The notes beneath the pieces are model-generated. The model was not told the DNA's origin, searched no databases, and was given only the letters and a program-made list of their open reading frames with translations. The position numbers and the translations under genes were made by a program. Shown piece by piece: positions 43,255 to 53,700 of a stretch of DNA of 64,000 bases. How positions within the stretch are numbered: the first letter of the stretch is position 1; each line of letters starts with the position of its first letter. The stretch covers positions 370,014-434,013 of the forward strand of contig NZ_AUGD01000004.1 in NCBI RefSeq assembly GCF_000426845.1, in the 5' to 3' direction. The stretch comes from Bradyrhizobium sp. in8p8 (lineage in GTDB: Bacteria; Pseudomonadota; Alphaproteobacteria; Rhizobiales; Xanthobacteraceae).

Positions 43255-43370
43255 CGTCATTGCGAGCGCAGCGAAGCAATCTGGAGTCTTTCCGCGGGAG
43301 GATTCTGGATTGCTTCGCGGAGCCTGTCATCGGGCCGCGCTTCGCGCGGACCCGTTGGCTCGCAATGGCG
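43255..43370. repeat. Intergenic palindromic element, family A (copy 5)
   Basis: An imperfect palindrome from 'cgtcattgcgagcgcagcga' to 'cccgttggctcgcaatggcg', containing the extra internal segment ('cgggccgcgcttcgcgcgga') also seen, in inverted orientation, in copy 2. It lies between the convergent SDR and GMC-oxidoreductase genes. Region 43145-43254 has no other obvious feature. Confidence 0.7.
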
Positions 43371-43382
43371 CAAGAGAGGAAG

Positions 43383-44975
43383 CTATCGCATCTCCTCCCG
43401 GATCATGTCCGCCGCCTTCTCCCCGATCATGATCGTCGGCGCGTTGGTGTTGCCGCCGATCAACGTCGGCATGATCGAGGCGTCGACGACGCGCAATCCC
43501 TCCACCCCGCGCACCTTCAGCGCCGGATCGACCACAGCCATCGCGTCCGCCCCCATCCTGCAGGTGCCGACGGGGTGATAGACGGTGTCGACGCGCGCGC
43601 GCAGGATGGCGCGGATATCGTCGTCGGTTCTCACGTCGGACGTGAACATGTCCTTCTTCTGCAGTGCGCGCAGCGCAGGCGTCTCCATCAGCCGTCGCGT
43701 CGTCTTGAAGCCTGCGACCATCGCCTCGACATCCTCTTCCTCGCCGAGGAAATTCGGATCGATCATGGGCGCTGCGAGCGGATCTGCGCTCTTCAGCCAT
43801 ACGCTGCCGCGGCTCTTCGGCCTGAGCAGGCAGACATGGCAGGAGAAGCCCGCCTCCTTGTGCTTCTTGCGGCCGTGGTCGTCGAGCATGGCGATGACGA
43901 AGTGAAGTTGAATGTCGGGTATGTCGAGGTCGGGCCGGGTCTTCAGGAAGCCGCCGCATTCGGCGAAATTGGTGGTCATCAAGCCGCGCCGTTCACGGCG
44001 ATATCGCTGGATTGCGCGCAGCAGGGACGGCAGCCGTCCGAGCGAGGCGTGAACGAAGTGGGGATAGTCGGAGGCGTAGACGAATACGAAATCTGGATGG
44101 TCCTGCAGATTGCGCCCGACACCCGGCAGATGATGCACGAGGCCAATGCCGTGCGCTCGAAGCGCATCGCCGTCGCCGACGCCCGACAACATCAGCAATT
44201 GCGGTGACTGGAAGGCGCCGGCGGCGAGGATCACCTCGCGGCGGGCGCGCAACTGCTTTGTCTGCTTGCCCTGCAGATATTCGACTCCGACCGCGCGGCT
44301 GCCTTCGAACAGGATCTTCGTGGCGTGCGCGCCCGTCTCGACGCGCAGATTTGTGCGCTTGGCAACGTGGGGATCAAGATAAGCGCGCGCCGCGCTCCAG
44401 CGCTCGCCATTGTGCTGGGTTACCTGGTAGCTGCCGAGCCCTTCGTGGTCCTCGGCATTGAAGTCCTCGCGGATGCGGAACTGCGCCTCGCGCGCCGCCT
44501 GATGGAAGACGTCATGGATCGGATTGTCCGAGCGCAGCTTGTTGACATGCAGCGGGCCGCCCTTGCCGTGATATTCGCCGTCGAAATCGGCGTTGTTCTC
44601 AGAGCGCTTGAAGTAAGGCAGCACGTCCGCATACGACCAGCCGGCGTTGCCGAGCGCGGCCCAATGGTCGTAGTCCCATTTGTTGCCGCGGATGTAGACC
44701 ATCGCGTTGACCGCCGATGAGCCGCCGAGGCCCTTGCCGCGCGGTTGGTAGCCGATACGGCCGTTCAATCCCTTCTGCGGCACAGTGTCGAAGGCCCAGT
44801 TGGCCGCGCTGTATGGCAAGGCGAGCCCGAATGGCGTGGTGATCCGCCATGTGTCGTTGCGTCCGCCCGCATCGAGCAGCGCCACGGATGTCCCAGCATC
44901 CTCCGACAGCCGCCCCGCAACCGTGCAGCCGCCGGAGCCCGCGCCCACGACGACGAAATCGAATGTGTCAGTCAA
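43383..44975 (-). CDS. GMC-family oxidoreductase (choline-dehydrogenase-like)
   Basis: A 530-residue FAD enzyme. The N-terminal dinucleotide motif is 'FVVVGAGSGGCTVAGRLSED', the GMC signature 1 'GKGLGGSSAVNAMVYIRGN' and the C-terminal active-site His is in 'DTVYHPVGTCRMG'. It oxidises an alcohol, using flavin with a quinone or oxygen-type acceptor; it is a member of the choline/alcohol dehydrogenase group but the substrate is not known. Start is a TTG with 'gggggaaac' upstream. It lies next to an aldehyde dehydrogenase on the same strand, so the pair may convert alcohol to acid. Confidence 0.92.
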   Translation of the reverse strand: MTDTFDFVVVGAGSGGCTVAGRLSEDAGTSVALLDAGGRNDTWRITTPFGLALPYSAANWAFDTVPQKGLNGRIGYQPRGKGLGGSSAVNAMVYIRGNKWDYDHWAALGNAGWSYADVLPYFKRSENNADFDGEYHGKGGPLHVNKLRSDNPIHDVFHQAAREAQFRIREDFNAEDHEGLGSYQVTQHNGERWSAARAYLDPHVAKRTNLRVETGAHATKILFEGSRAVGVEYLQGKQTKQLRARREVILAAGAFQSPQLLMLSGVGDGDALRAHGIGLVHHLPGVGRNLQDHPDFVFVYASDYPHFVHASLGRLPSLLRAIQRYRRERRGLMTTNFAECGGFLKTRPDLDIPDIQLHFVIAMLDDHGRKKHKEAGFSCHVCLLRPKSRGSVWLKSADPLAAPMIDPNFLGEEEDVEAMVAGFKTTRRLMETPALRALQKKDMFTSDVRTDDDIRAILRARVDTVYHPVGTCRMGADAMAVVDPALKVRGVEGLRVVDASIMPTLIGGNTNAPTIMIGEKAADMIREEMR

Positions 44976-44992
44976 TGTTGTTTCCCCCGTTA

Positions 44993-45066
44993 CGTCATTC
45001 CGGGGCGATGCGGAGCATCGAACCCGGAATCTCGAGGTTCCGGGTTCGCTCCGCGCCCCGGAACGA
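44993..45066. repeat. Intergenic palindrome, family C (copy 2)
   Basis: An imperfect inverted repeat: 'cgtcattccggggcgatgcg' against 'cgctccgcgccccggaacga' with a central dyad 'aacccggaatctcgaggttc'. It fills the gap between the GMC and aldehyde dehydrogenase genes and resembles 27815-27857. Confidence 0.65.
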
Positions 45067-45074
45067 CTCCTCCC

Positions 45075-46508
45075 CTACGACATAAACCGCATCAACTTCT
45101 CCAGCCCTGCGATCTTGCCGCCGTAGGGCGGATAGAGATCGGCGAGGCGGTTGAACTTGGAGCGATAGAACACCGGCTTCAGCTTGCTAAAGGTCTTGAA
45201 GCCCCATTCGCCGTGATAGGCGCCGGTGCCGGACGCGCCGACGCCGCCCATCGGCTGGTTCACTTGCGTGAAATGGAACAGGCAATCGTTGATCGTGACG
45301 CCGCCGGAGACGGTACGCGCCAGCACCTCGTCCCGCGCGCTTGCGTCCTTGCCGAACCAGTACAGCGCCAGCGGGCGGTCGCGGCGGTTGACGAAGGCGA
45401 TCGCCTCGGCCGGATCGCGCGCGCCGAGCACCGGCAGCACCGGGCCGAAGATCTCCTCCTGCATCACCGCCATCGCTTCGGTCGCACCGATGATCAGCGT
45501 CGGCGGGAATTTGCGGTGGGCCTTCCAGTTGGGATCGTCAGGTTTCGCCGGCTGCAGGATTTTCGCACCACGCTGCGCCGCGTCCGCAACGAGGCCTTCG
45601 AGCCGCGTGTAATGCCTATCGGAGATGATGGAGGTGTAGTCCTTGTTGGCGGGATCGGCGCCGAACATGCGCCGCATCTGCGCGCGGACCTTCTCGGCGA
45701 AGGCCTGCACGGAGCTCTCAGGCACCAGCACGTAGTCCGGCGCGATGCAGGTCTGCCCGGCATTGAGCAGCTTGCCGTAGGCGATGCGCTCGGCCGCCTC
45801 GTCGAGATCGGCCGAGGCGTCGATGATCGCCGGCGACTTGCCGCCGAGCTCGAGCGTGACGGGCGTGAGATTGCGCCCCGCGGCCTCCGCGACCAGGCGC
45901 CCGACCCGGGTCGAGCCGGTGAACACGAGGTGGTCGAACGGCAGGCTTGCGAAAGCCTTTGCGATCTCGTCCTCGATGCCGGTCACCAGCAGCTCCGTCG
46001 CGTCGAACCGTCGCGCGACCGTCTCCTTCAGCAGCGCCGAGAAATGGGGCACAAGCTCGCTCGGCTTGATCATGACGCGGTTGCCGGCGGCAATGGCGCC
46101 GATCGCGGGCGCGAGCGTCAGCTGCAGCGGGTAATTCCAGGGCGCGATGATGCCGACCACACCGAGCGGCTGCGGCATCAGCCGGTTGCGCGCGGGCAGG
46201 AACTGCAGCGCGGTCGCGACGCGCTGCGGCGTCATCCAGGCTTTCAGGTGCTTTGTGGCATGCCGGATCTCCGAGAACACCAGCATGGTCTCGGCGATGG
46301 TGGTCTCGACCGCGCAGCGGTGGCCGAAATCGGCCGAGATCGCCTGCCGGAAGCGCTCCTCGTTGTCGGCAACGACCGCGCGCAGCCGCGCCAGCCGGTC
46401 GAGTCGTTCGGCGAGGCCCGGCGCCGGCTCGTCTCGCGACCGCGCGACCATGGTGTGGAAGGCCTCTTCGAGGGCCCGTAGCGGGGCGCTCGTCAGGGAT
46501 TTGTCCAC
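45075..46508 (-). CDS. Coniferyl-aldehyde-dehydrogenase-type aldehyde dehydrogenase
   Basis: A 477-residue aldehyde dehydrogenase. The catalytic Cys is in 'NAGQTCIAPDYVLVP' and the general-base Glu in 'TLELGGKSPAI'; the NAD-binding 'GIIAPWNYPLQLTLAPAIGAIAAGNRV' and 'FTGSTRVGRLV' are intact. The overall sequence, including the C-terminal 'VNQPMGGVGASGTGAYHGEWGF', is of the class annotated as coniferyl aldehyde dehydrogenase, which oxidises aromatic or aliphatic aldehydes to acids. The GTG start has a strong 'caggaggaac' site. It forms a probable pair with the GMC oxidoreductase. Confidence 0.88.
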   Translation of the reverse strand: MDKSLTSAPLRALEEAFHTMVARSRDEPAPGLAERLDRLARLRAVVADNEERFRQAISADFGHRCAVETTIAETMLVFSEIRHATKHLKAWMTPQRVATALQFLPARNRLMPQPLGVVGIIAPWNYPLQLTLAPAIGAIAAGNRVMIKPSELVPHFSALLKETVARRFDATELLVTGIEDEIAKAFASLPFDHLVFTGSTRVGRLVAEAAGRNLTPVTLELGGKSPAIIDASADLDEAAERIAYGKLLNAGQTCIAPDYVLVPESSVQAFAEKVRAQMRRMFGADPANKDYTSIISDRHYTRLEGLVADAAQRGAKILQPAKPDDPNWKAHRKFPPTLIIGATEAMAVMQEEIFGPVLPVLGARDPAEAIAFVNRRDRPLALYWFGKDASARDEVLARTVSGGVTINDCLFHFTQVNQPMGGVGASGTGAYHGEWGFKTFSKLKPVFYRSKFNRLADLYPPYGGKIAGLEKLMRFMS

Positions 46509-46821
46509 GGCGTTCCTCCTGGAATGGCGTTTTCAGCCTTAATCTTGTTGCCGCAGGCTGGCCGTTTGTGGAACTTCTGGCAAGAGCGCGCGGAACAGAC
46601 CGGAATTGTCTCCATTCGCGTGTCATAAACTCGAAAAAAACGTTCCCGCAGCCCTTTCCAAAGGCACCTCGCCTTGATACATACGCCTCGCAACCGACGG
46701 GCTTTGCCCCGGGATTGCCTTCCAAGGAAGCCTTTGGGACGGACCAACCAAGCCACGCGAACAGCGCCGGCCTCAATTGACCGTCTCCGGACTTTTTTAT
46801 TGAAGGCGTGCAAATGTTTAA
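46509..46821. other. 313-bp intergenic stretch upstream of the tRNA gene
   Basis: I see no convincing coding capacity. It must contain the aldehyde dehydrogenase promoter on the minus strand and the tRNA promoter on the plus strand. 'TTGACC' at 46777-46782 could be the tRNA -35 box, with an AT-rich stretch ('actttttta') following, but no clear -10 is fixed. Confidence 0.4.
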
Positions 46822-46898
<77 letters not shown>

Positions 46899-46928
46899 AA
46901 TAAGATGCTGTATTAGCAGGGTAAAATC

Positions 46929-46956
46929 AAAAAGCCGCTCGAAAGGGCGGCTTTTT
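46929..46956 (+). terminator. Rho-independent terminator after tRNA-fMet
   Basis: Stem 'aaaaagccgc' with 'gcggcttttt' (10 bp, 8-base loop), with T residues at the 3' side. It ends the tRNA transcript and separates it from the island. Confidence 0.9.
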
Positions 46957-47289
46957 GTTTGCGCGGAATCGCCACCGAGTCGCCACCGCGAGATATGAAT
47001 CCTTCCGCGAACTAGGATTGTCATTAGTCGGGCGCCTGGCTTGCTTAGCGTTCGCATCGAGAGCTCGAACCGGTGTGCCTCTGTACGGTCAGCCAAACTG
47101 GCTCGCAAATCTCCTCCGGTCTTTTGCTGGCAGAGAAATCCACATCGGCTGGTCGGCGGCGCCATTGATAGGTCCCGGTGAGCGGATGTTTTCCAAATCT
47201 CACTACCCGCAGAATCGACCCAGCGCGGCATTTCCTGCCCAAGCGCCTTGTGAGAAAATTTGGTTCACTTCTCCCTCAACAACGATTCG
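46957..47289. other. Non-coding left edge of the accessory region
   Basis: I see no convincing gene. A short direct repeat 'tcgccaccg' occurs at about 46968 and 46980. No integrase gene is present at this edge, although tRNA-anchored islands often start with one. The stretch has weaker GC bias than the core to the left. Confidence 0.4.
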
Positions 47290-47493
47290 ATGGAGCCGCA
47301 CCTGTTCAACCACAAGAATTATTTCGCAGAGGTGTCGCACGTAATCATCACCCTTGCGAAACTGGCCGAACGGATGCCAAGGTTCTTTGGGTGCTTTGAA
47401 GTCTGCGCTGCATCTCTGTTGGGCCGAGCGGCGATTGATCGGACGTATTTGATCTTCGAAATGAGGCCCTCTGCCTTCAGCAGGCAACAATGA
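47290..47493 (+). CDS. Small hypothetical protein at head of the defence-like operon
   Basis: A 67-codon frame beginning 'MEPHLFNHKNYFAEVSHVII' and ending one base before the GTG of the helicase gene. There is no recognised family and no strong ribosome site; the frame opens further upstream with a TTG at 47260. Third-position GC is reasonably high, and the exact abutment to the next gene is what one expects of an operon member. It could equally be a chance frame. No motif is evident beyond a hydrophobic helix ('VIITLAKLAERMPRFFGCF'). Confidence 0.35.
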   Translation: MEPHLFNHKNYFAEVSHVIITLAKLAERMPRFFGCFEVCAASLLGRAAIDRTYLIFEMRPSAFSRQQ

Positions 47494-47494
47494 G

Positions 47495-50400
47495 GTGCAC
47501 GTGAAATCGAGACGATCGGGCATTAGGGATAACCGGAGCAGGGGCGCGGTCCACGAGTTCATCAGCGAGCGCGCGGTTCCGGGCAGCCGCCTTTCTGTTG
47601 TCTCGGCTTATTTCACGACCTTTGCTTACGATCGCCTTCGCACGGCGTTGGACGGCGTCGGCCACATGCGTTTCCTCTTCGGCGAGCCTAGATTCTTGAA
47701 GGATGCGGACAATGCGGGCCTCGTACCGCCAGCCTTCTCGTTCGGTGAGTCAGGGTTACGCCTCACCGAACAAATCACGCAGCGGGCTGCAGCGCTGCGA
47801 TGTGCTAGATGGATCAAGGACCGGGTCGAGATACGGTCGGTCAAACGTCCTGGCCTGCTGCACGGAAAGCTAATCCATATCGACGACGGCCGACGTCCGC
47901 ATGCCGTGCTTGGCAGTTCAAATTTCACGATAAACGGGCTTGGATTGGGCGATTCGTCGAACATCGAACTCAATCTCATCGTCGATAGTGATCGCGACCG
48001 AGAGGACCTATTGGCTTGGTTCGACGAGCTATGGAGTGATACGAATCTTACTGAGGACGTGCGCGAAGAAGTGCTGCGCGCGCTTGAGGCTAGCTACGCC
48101 CATGCATCTCCCGAATTCATCTATTTCAAGACGCTGCTTCACCTGTTCGGTGATTTCCTGACTGCCCAAGCGACCGAAGAGGCGCTGATCCAGCAAACGG
48201 CGTTCGAGCGGACTGCGATCTGGCGTGCTCTGTTCGATTTCCAGCGCGATGGTTTGCGTGCTGTGCTTGCCAAGATCGAAAAGCATGGTGGTTGCATCCT
48301 GGCCGATAGTGTCGGGTTGGGCAAAACCTTTACCGCCCTTGCGGTCATCAAGTGGTTTGAGAAGCGCAACAAGAACGTGCTCGTGCTGTGTCCGAAGAAG
48401 CTGCGCGAGAACTGGACCGACCATCTCGCTGCCAACAACAGCGAGATGAACCCGCTACGAGAGGACAGGTTTGGCTACACTGTTCTGTCCCATACTGATC
48501 TTTCGCGCGAAAGAGGCAGGGTTGGCGACGTCGATCTCGGGAGGATCGAATGGGGCAATTACGATCTTGTCGTCATCGACGAATCCCATAATTTCCGAAG
48601 TGCATCCCGGAACAAGAGCGCAGGTGGACGCCGCAGTCGTTACGAACGACTAATGGACGATGTCATCAAGGCCGGCCTCTCGACCAAGGTTCTGCTGCTC
48701 TCAGCCACGCCGGTGAACAACGACCTAAGCGACCTCAAGGCCCAGCTCGATCTGATCTCTGCGGACAGAGTTGATGGTTTCGCGGAATTGGGCGTGCCCA
48801 ACCTTGGCGCGCTGATCGGCAGCTCGCGTCGATGCTTTACCGATTGGGCAAAGAGCGGCAGCCGCGACGCTGGCGAGCTCCTCAACAAGCTGCCGCCCGC
48901 GCTATTTGGCCTGCTCGACGGCGTGACGATTGCACGCTCGCGCAAGCTGGTCGAACGCCACTACGCTGCTTCGATGGAGCAGATTGGCGGTTTTCCGAAG
49001 CGTGCGGCGCCCGAATCCGTTTTCGCAAGTATCGACACCCAAGGCGGTTTTCCAGCGTTCGAGGACGTGGATGCAGCAATCGGCAAACTAGAACTGGCGC
49101 TATACGGTCCACTAACTTTCGTTCTTGCCGAGTATCGCGCGCTCTATGACAAGGGCGGCAATTTCGATCAGGCAAATCGCGAGAAATATCTCATCGCGAT
49201 GATGAAGGTCGGCTTTCTGAAACGACTGGAAAGTTCCGTGAGCTCGTTCCGCCAGACGATGGATCGCATGATCGCCCGCATCGACCAGCGGCTTGATGAT
49301 CTCGATAGTTTCGATGCGACAGCAGCCATCGACGCGCCCGTACCTGACGAGATCGAGCTGGACGAGGAACTGGAAGAAGCCTTTGAGGTCGGCGGCGCGC
49401 TCAAGTATAATCTCGCCCATATTGACCGGGCGGCATGGAAGGCGGCGCTGAACCGCGATCGCAAGCGGATTGCAGCGCTAGCCGACGAGGCTCGCAAGGT
49501 TACACCCGGCCGCGACGCCAAGCTGGGCCGACTCAAGGACATCATCCAAGCCAAGGCCGCCGAGCCTCCCATCAATCGCGACGGCGAGGCCAATCGCAAG
49601 ATCATCCTGTTCACTGCCTTCACCGATACCGCGCGCTATCTTTACGAAGAGTTGCTCCCGCTCGCACGCGAGTGTGGGTTGGAAGCGGCGCTTGTGACGG
49701 GCGACGGCTGCAAAGCGACCTTCGGCAAGGGGCGCTTTCAGGACGTGCTGGTCAACTTCGCGCCGCGCGCCAAGCGCCGCGCAGCGATGCGCGGCGCGCA
49801 GACCCGCGGCGAGATTGATCTGCTGATCGCGACCGATTGCATTTCCGAGGGACAGAATCTCCAGGACGCCGACCTGCTGGTGAACGTGGATATTCACTGG
49901 AACCCCGTGCGCCTCATCCAGCGCTTCGGACGGATCGACCGAATCGGTAGTCGCAACGTCACGATCCGCATGATTAATTTCTGGCCGACTGAGGACCTCA
50001 ACAAATATCTACGCCTCAAGGATCGTGTGGAGGCGCGCATGGCGTTGGTAGATCTCTCGGCGACAGGCGACGACGACCTGCTCAACGCGCGCGCCGAGGC
50101 CGACGGTGACGCGCGATGGCGCGATGAGCAACTGCTCCGCCTAAGGGATGAAGTGTTCGACCTGGAGGAAACGGGCGGAGGCGTGACGCTAGCCGATTTC
50201 GCGCTAGACGACTTCCGCGCTGACCTGCTCGGCTTTGCGCGCGCCAACGAGCAGGCGTTGTGCGACGCGCCGCTCGGCCTACACGCAATCGTACCCAACG
50301 AAATCGAAGGCGGCGCCATCGATCCCGGCGTAATCTTCTGCCTCCGCCGCCGTCCGCCTGATCCGAATCCGGAGCAGGCGAAGATCAACCCGCTCGATCC

Positions 50401-50752
50401 ACACTATCTCGTCCACGTGAGAGATGACGGTGCGGTGCGTTTTGGCTTTGGCCAGCCCAAGCCAATCTTGGAGGCATATCGCGCACTTTGCCTCGGGCAC
50501 GGCGAGCCATTCGAGGCCTTGTGCGATGTCTTCGACGATGAGACTGGCCACGGTCATAAGATGGAACACTACGAAGCGCTGATCCGCACTGCTGTTGCCT
50601 CGATCGGCCAAACATCGGCGACGCGCACGCTATCCGCGCTAGCGGGTTCGCGCGGCGCGCGCGTGCCCGACGTAGGCGCGCAGGCACGAGCCAATCTGGA
50701 TTATGATCTGATCACGTGGCTCATTGTTCGGCCCGGGAACGGCGCGGCATGA
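47495..50752 (+). CDS. PLD-family nuclease fused to SNF2-type helicase
   Basis: A 1,085-residue protein. Residues ~20-180 carry one phospholipase-D-type HKD motif (His123-x-Lys125-x4-Asp130, followed by 'GSSNF'), a fold used by many restriction nucleases. From ~245 it is a superfamily-2 helicase: Walker A 'ADSVGLGKTFTALAV' (Lys277), DEAH-type box 'VVIDESHNF', motif III 'LLLSATPVNND', motif V 'IATDCISEGQNLQDADLLV' and motif VI 'QRFGRIDRIGS'. It probably translocates on DNA and cuts it. Its stop overlaps the ATG of the methyltransferase gene, so the two are coupled. This pairing resembles restriction systems and recalls DISARM components (PLD DrmC, SNF2 DrmD), but no DrmA or DrmB is present. 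GTG start; a second GTG 6 bp later has the better ribosome site. Confidence 0.85.
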   Translation: MHVKSRRSGIRDNRSRGAVHEFISERAVPGSRLSVVSAYFTTFAYDRLRTALDGVGHMRFLFGEPRFLKDADNAGLVPPAFSFGESGLRLTEQITQRAAALRCARWIKDRVEIRSVKRPGLLHGKLIHIDDGRRPHAVLGSSNFTINGLGLGDSSNIELNLIVDSDRDREDLLAWFDELWSDTNLTEDVREEVLRALEASYAHASPEFIYFKTLLHLFGDFLTAQATEEALIQQTAFERTAIWRALFDFQRDGLRAVLAKIEKHGGCILADSVGLGKTFTALAVIKWFEKRNKNVLVLCPKKLRENWTDHLAANNSEMNPLREDRFGYTVLSHTDLSRERGRVGDVDLGRIEWGNYDLVVIDESHNFRSASRNKSAGGRRSRYERLMDDVIKAGLSTKVLLLSATPVNNDLSDLKAQLDLISADRVDGFAELGVPNLGALIGSSRRCFTDWAKSGSRDAGELLNKLPPALFGLLDGVTIARSRKLVERHYAASMEQIGGFPKRAAPESVFASIDTQGGFPAFEDVDAAIGKLELALYGPLTFVLAEYRALYDKGGNFDQANREKYLIAMMKVGFLKRLESSVSSFRQTMDRMIARIDQRLDDLDSFDATAAIDAPVPDEIELDEELEEAFEVGGALKYNLAHIDRAAWKAALNRDRKRIAALADEARKVTPGRDAKLGRLKDIIQAKAAEPPINRDGEANRKIILFTAFTDTARYLYEELLPLARECGLEAALVTGDGCKATFGKGRFQDVLVNFAPRAKRRAAMRGAQTRGEIDLLIATDCISEGQNLQDADLLVNVDIHWNPVRLIQRFGRIDRIGSRNVTIRMINFWPTEDLNKYLRLKDRVEARMALVDLSATGDDDLLNARAEADGDARWRDEQLLRLRDEVFDLEETGGGVTLADFALDDFRADLLGFARANEQALCDAPLGLHAIVPNEIEGGAIDPGVIFCLRRRPPDPNPEQAKINPLDPHYLVHVRDDGAVRFGFGQPKPILEAYRALCLGHGEPFEALCDVFDDETGHGHKMEHYEALIRTAVASIGQTSATRTLSALAGSRGARVPDVGAQARANLDYDLITWLIVRPGNGAA

Positions 50753-53700
50753 GTCATACGCCCGAACGTCTCACCGTGGTTCGCGATGCGGTCTCCAGAC
50801 TCGGCGGCGCCGACCTTGCCAGCACTGGACGTGCGCTGTTTGGCACACTGGGCTATCGTAGCCCGAAGGCGCTAGATGCTCCCACGGCACCGACCCAATT
50901 CCTAGCGGCACTGGGCATGGACCCGGCGCCCTTCGAGACGCTCGACCGCTGGCGCGCCGTGTATTTCCTGTTTCAGCTTACCGGCGACGAACTGCCGGCC
51001 TTGTCTCGCGGCGCCGAGCCGGCGACCGGTGAAACCTACCAGCGTGGCGCAATCGATTCCTTCGTCTTCCTCGCAATTGATCTTGATGATGGCGTCTGGT
51101 CGCGCCGCCAGCTGGTAGCTGTCGTGCGCGCCCTTAATCGCGGGTTCGCGATGCCCGCAATCGTGCTGTTCCGTCATGGCGGACACGCGACCCTGACGGT
51201 GATCGACCGCCGGGCCCATCGCCGCGACGCTTCGCGCGATGTGGTCGGCGGGCGGATCAGCCTGATCAAGGATATAGACCTCGCTAGTCCCCACCGCGCG
51301 CATATCGAAATTCTCGCCGACCTGTCACTCGCCGCGCTCGCGCGGCGCCAGGCTCCATCGGATTTCCGAGAGCTCTACGACCTGTGGTTGGAGACGCTGT
51401 CGGCAACCGAACTCAACAAGCGTTTCTATGAGGAACTGGCCAACTGGTTCGCTTGGGCGAGCACCAGTGCGCCGGTAGTCTTCCCCAAAGGGCAAGGCAA
51501 TGGCGATGGCGCGAGGGAAATCGCGCTGATCCGTCTGCTCACTCGGCTGATGTTCGTCTGGTTCATCAAGGAAAAGGGCCTTGTGCCGGAAACCTTGTTC
51601 GGCGCCGGCCCGCTGGCGAAGCTGCTGAACGAACCGCCCGCCACGACGCCCGCCGGCCATGACTATTATCTCGCCGTTCTACAGAACCTGTTTTTCGCCA
51701 CCCTGAATACCGAGATGCCCGAACGACGCTGGCGCCAGGACGAGGGCGGGCAATCGAAGGATTATCTCGGCCATCACGTTTATCGCCACGCCGCCCTGTT
51801 CGCCGAGCCGGATAGGGCGCTGGACGCCTTCGCCAGCGTGCCTTTCCTCAACGGCGGCCTTTTCGAATGCCTCGATACCGAAGTGACGACGGACGATCCG
51901 CGCGCCGGCCATGCCGAGCGGGAACGCGGACGGTTGATTCTACGTATAGACGGGTTTTCCGACCAACCCAACAAGCAACCGCGCCTGCCGAACGCTTTGT
52001 TCTTCGGTGGGGCGAAAGGCGTCGATCTCTCTGGTTGGTTCGAGAAGGCCAAGGCGCCGCGCGATGTGCCCGGCCTGATCGATCTCTTCGAGCGCTACAA
52101 ATTCACCGTGGAGGAAAACACGCCTCTGGAGGAGGAGGCCGCGCTCGACCCTGAGCTGCTTGGCAAGGTGTTCGAGAACCTCCTTGCTTCCTACAACGAG
52201 GACACAAAGACCACCGCCCGCAACAAGTCGGGCAGTTTCTACACGCCGCGCGAGGTGGTCGATTTCATGGTGAACGAGGCGCTGGTAGCCTGGCTGCTGC
52301 CCAAGCTACCGGGTGAACTTGATCTGAACAGCGCGCGCTCGCGGCCACAGGGACTCGATTTTGGCCCCTTGCCGGGCGAGCTTGACCTCGAAAATCCCAA
52401 GCGGCCTCCATCTGCTCAGACGCCCGGCAAAGACGAAGCCCGCCTTCGCGCCCTGCTCAGCTTCGCCAGCCGCTCGCACGAATTCAGTCCCGCCCAAGTG
52501 GACGCGCTGATCGCAGCGATCGAAAGCTGCAAGTCGATCGATCCGGCTGTTGGCTCGGGCGCCTTTCCCCTCGGTCTGCTGCAGAAGTTGGTCCACATGC
52601 TCGACGTCCTGGATCCCGGCGGTGAAAAATGGAGAGTGCGCAACCGCCTGTATTACGAGCGCCGCCTCGTGGAGGCCGAGGCCATTCCGGCCGCCAATGA
52701 GCGCGCGGCCGAGATCGAGAAGGCCGAGGATGCGCTCGCCGACTTCGACGCCAAGTTCGAAAGCGGTCATTATCCCGACTACACCCGCAAGCTGTTCCTA
52801 ATCGATCGCTGCCTGCATGGCGTGGATATTCAGCCCGTCGCGGTGCAGATCGCTAAGCTGCGCTGCTTTATTAGCCTGGCGGTGGAACAGAAAGAGCATC
52901 CGGACCGTCCCAATCGTGGCATCACGCCACTGCCCAATCTCGAAGCCAAGTTCGTCGCTGCCAATACCTTGACCCCGCTGCACCGTGAAAAACAGGCGGG
53001 GCTGGTGACGCGGGATTTGGCTGCCAAGCAGCGTTCGCTGCGCGAAGCCAATCGCGCATTCTTCGCCGCGGCGAACAGCCGCGCTAAGCGGCTGGCTCAG
53101 AGGAAGATCAAAGTGCTGCGCGAGGAGATCGCCGAGGAGGTGAGTCGCGAGCACACCTTCGCCAGCGAGGATGCCAAGAAGCTTGCGGCCTGGGACCCGT
53201 TCGATCCCAACGCTTTCGCCCCCTTCTTCGACGGCGAATGGATGTTCGGCCTCGACGCCTCGGCCGATGAAGGCTGGTTCGACATCGCCTTCGCCAATCC
53301 ACCTTATATCCGCCAGGAAAAAATCGAGAGTTTCCGGGTCAACGATAAGCCCGTCGTTGCCAAGGTCCAGCTCAAGGCGGACTACAAGACCTTCGCCGGC
53401 ACTGCCGATATCTATGTGTATTTCTACGAGCGCGCGTTAAAGCTTCTCAAGCCCCAGGGAGCGCTCGCGTTCATTACTTCGAATAAATGGTATCGGATTA
53501 ACTATGGGAAGCGCCTGCGCGATTGGCTGAGCACCCACGCCCGCATCCTAAGGATTGTTGATTTTGGTGATGCGCCTGTGTTTGAGGCGATTGCCTATCC
53601 CACCATCTTAATCGGTACACGCAAAGTCACACCAGGCAAGCCCGGACAGAGCGAAACGGTCCAGGCGCTCAATTGGATCCCTATGGAGGGCGAGGACCCG

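Noticed and set aside
46955..47344. 129-codon plus-strand frame after the tRNA terminator
   Set aside because: No family, no ribosome site, and composition not protein-like.
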